A stretch of DNA of 64,000 bases from Mesorhizobium sp. WSM4313 (GTDB lineage Bacteria; Pseudomonadota; Alphaproteobacteria; Rhizobiales; Rhizobiaceae): NCBI RefSeq assembly GCF_002294725.1, contig NZ_NSFT01000021.1:1-64000 (forward strand), read 5' to 3'. Below, one piece after another: positions 63,793 through 64,000 of the stretch. The position numbers were made by a program, and so were the translations under genes. Positions within the stretch are counted from its first letter, which is position 1, and every line of letters starts with the position of its first letter. The notes below the pieces were generated by a model. It saw only the letters and a program-made list of their open reading frames with translations. It made no database searches and was not told the DNA's origin.

Positions 63793-64000
63793 CTCCTCCG
63801 CTAGGGCAGCTGGAACATTGCCTAGCTGTCGCGACCTACCTGCTCCTCGCGAAGCATAGGATCAAACACCTTGGAATGCAGGTATGCGCAAGAGATGATG
63901 TGGAAGGAGATACCGCGCAACAGCCTAAGTTTGCATTTTCGATTTGGTCGGCCGTGAACTATCCGCAAGCCATTGATCTGGCCTGTTGATTGAGGCGGAT
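63793..64000. other. end of window, no gene recognised
   Basis: A short plus-strand frame (63789-63989, GTG start overlapping the DUF2274 stop) is open for 66 codons but I do not recognise it, and the window ends shortly after. It is left unassigned. Confidence 0.35.

Overview
The window looks like part of a Mesorhizobium (loti/japonicum type) symbiosis island, that is, an integrative and conjugative element (ICE) in a GC-rich alphaproteobacterium. The signs are the co-oriented nad-bio vitamin genes with bioZ, panBC, a LuxR/LuxI pair, the rdfS-traF-transglycosylase-rlxS mobilisation block, a traG-trb conjugation locus, sigma54 promoters (one with a NifA-type upstream site), a type III effector behind a tts box, and decayed gibberellin genes. 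No strain is claimed. No rRNA, tRNA or CRISPR array was recognised.

Layout: (1) 0.5-6.3 kb holds a porin, a small membrane protein, a decayed hemN and an MFS exporter. (2) 6.5-18 kb is a cofactor block. nadQ-nadABC and bioBFDAZ lie on the minus strand with many 1-4 bp overlaps, and panBC lies divergently. (3) 18-25 kb has a LuxR-type regulator, a good lux box and its LuxI synthase, then small genes and pseudogenes (a Crp-like regulator, an internally deleted dctA that keeps a perfect sigma54 promoter, and a thioredoxin-fold protein). (4) 25-30 kb has ArdC, then groESL behind a perfect CIRCE element, with a stub of a subtilisin-like autotransporter upstream. (5) 30-34 kb is the mobilisation operon: DUF736, RdfS-like excisionase, TraF, lytic transglycosylase and relaxase RlxS, the last apparently starting at ATT.

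(6) 34.5-41.2 kb is the most unusual part. An AAA+ ATPase and a subtilisin-like protease lie on the plus strand. Convergent to them is a complete four-gene ubiquitin-like conjugation operon (Ub-like protein, E2-like, JAB/JAMM peptidase, E1/ThiF-like). Degraded copies of relaxase sequence flank these modules, so they look like cargo inserted beside rlxS. (7) 41.9-44.6 kb is a decaying gibberellin tail: a possible cps end, ent-kaurene synthase and type 2 idi, all frameshifted, then a transposase remnant. (8) 44.65-47.4 kb has a NifA/sigma54 promoter upstream of an intact DPP IV-like peptidase. (9) 48.1-51.7 kb encodes a roughly 1190-residue NopD/XopD-like SUMO-protease effector with a tts box, a large internal duplication and a 63-bp tandem repeat. 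(10) 51.9-63.8 kb is traG, an RHH protein, trbBCDEJLFGI and a DUF2274 gene, which together form the mating-pair apparatus.

The genes fall into three groups: transfer (LuxR/LuxI, RdfS, RlxS, TraF, TraG, Trb), symbiosis (vitamins, effector, NifA-driven peptidase, decayed gibberellin and dctA genes), and conflict or proteostasis (ArdC, AAA+/subtilase, Ub-like operon). All calls come from reading the sequence. No database search was possible.
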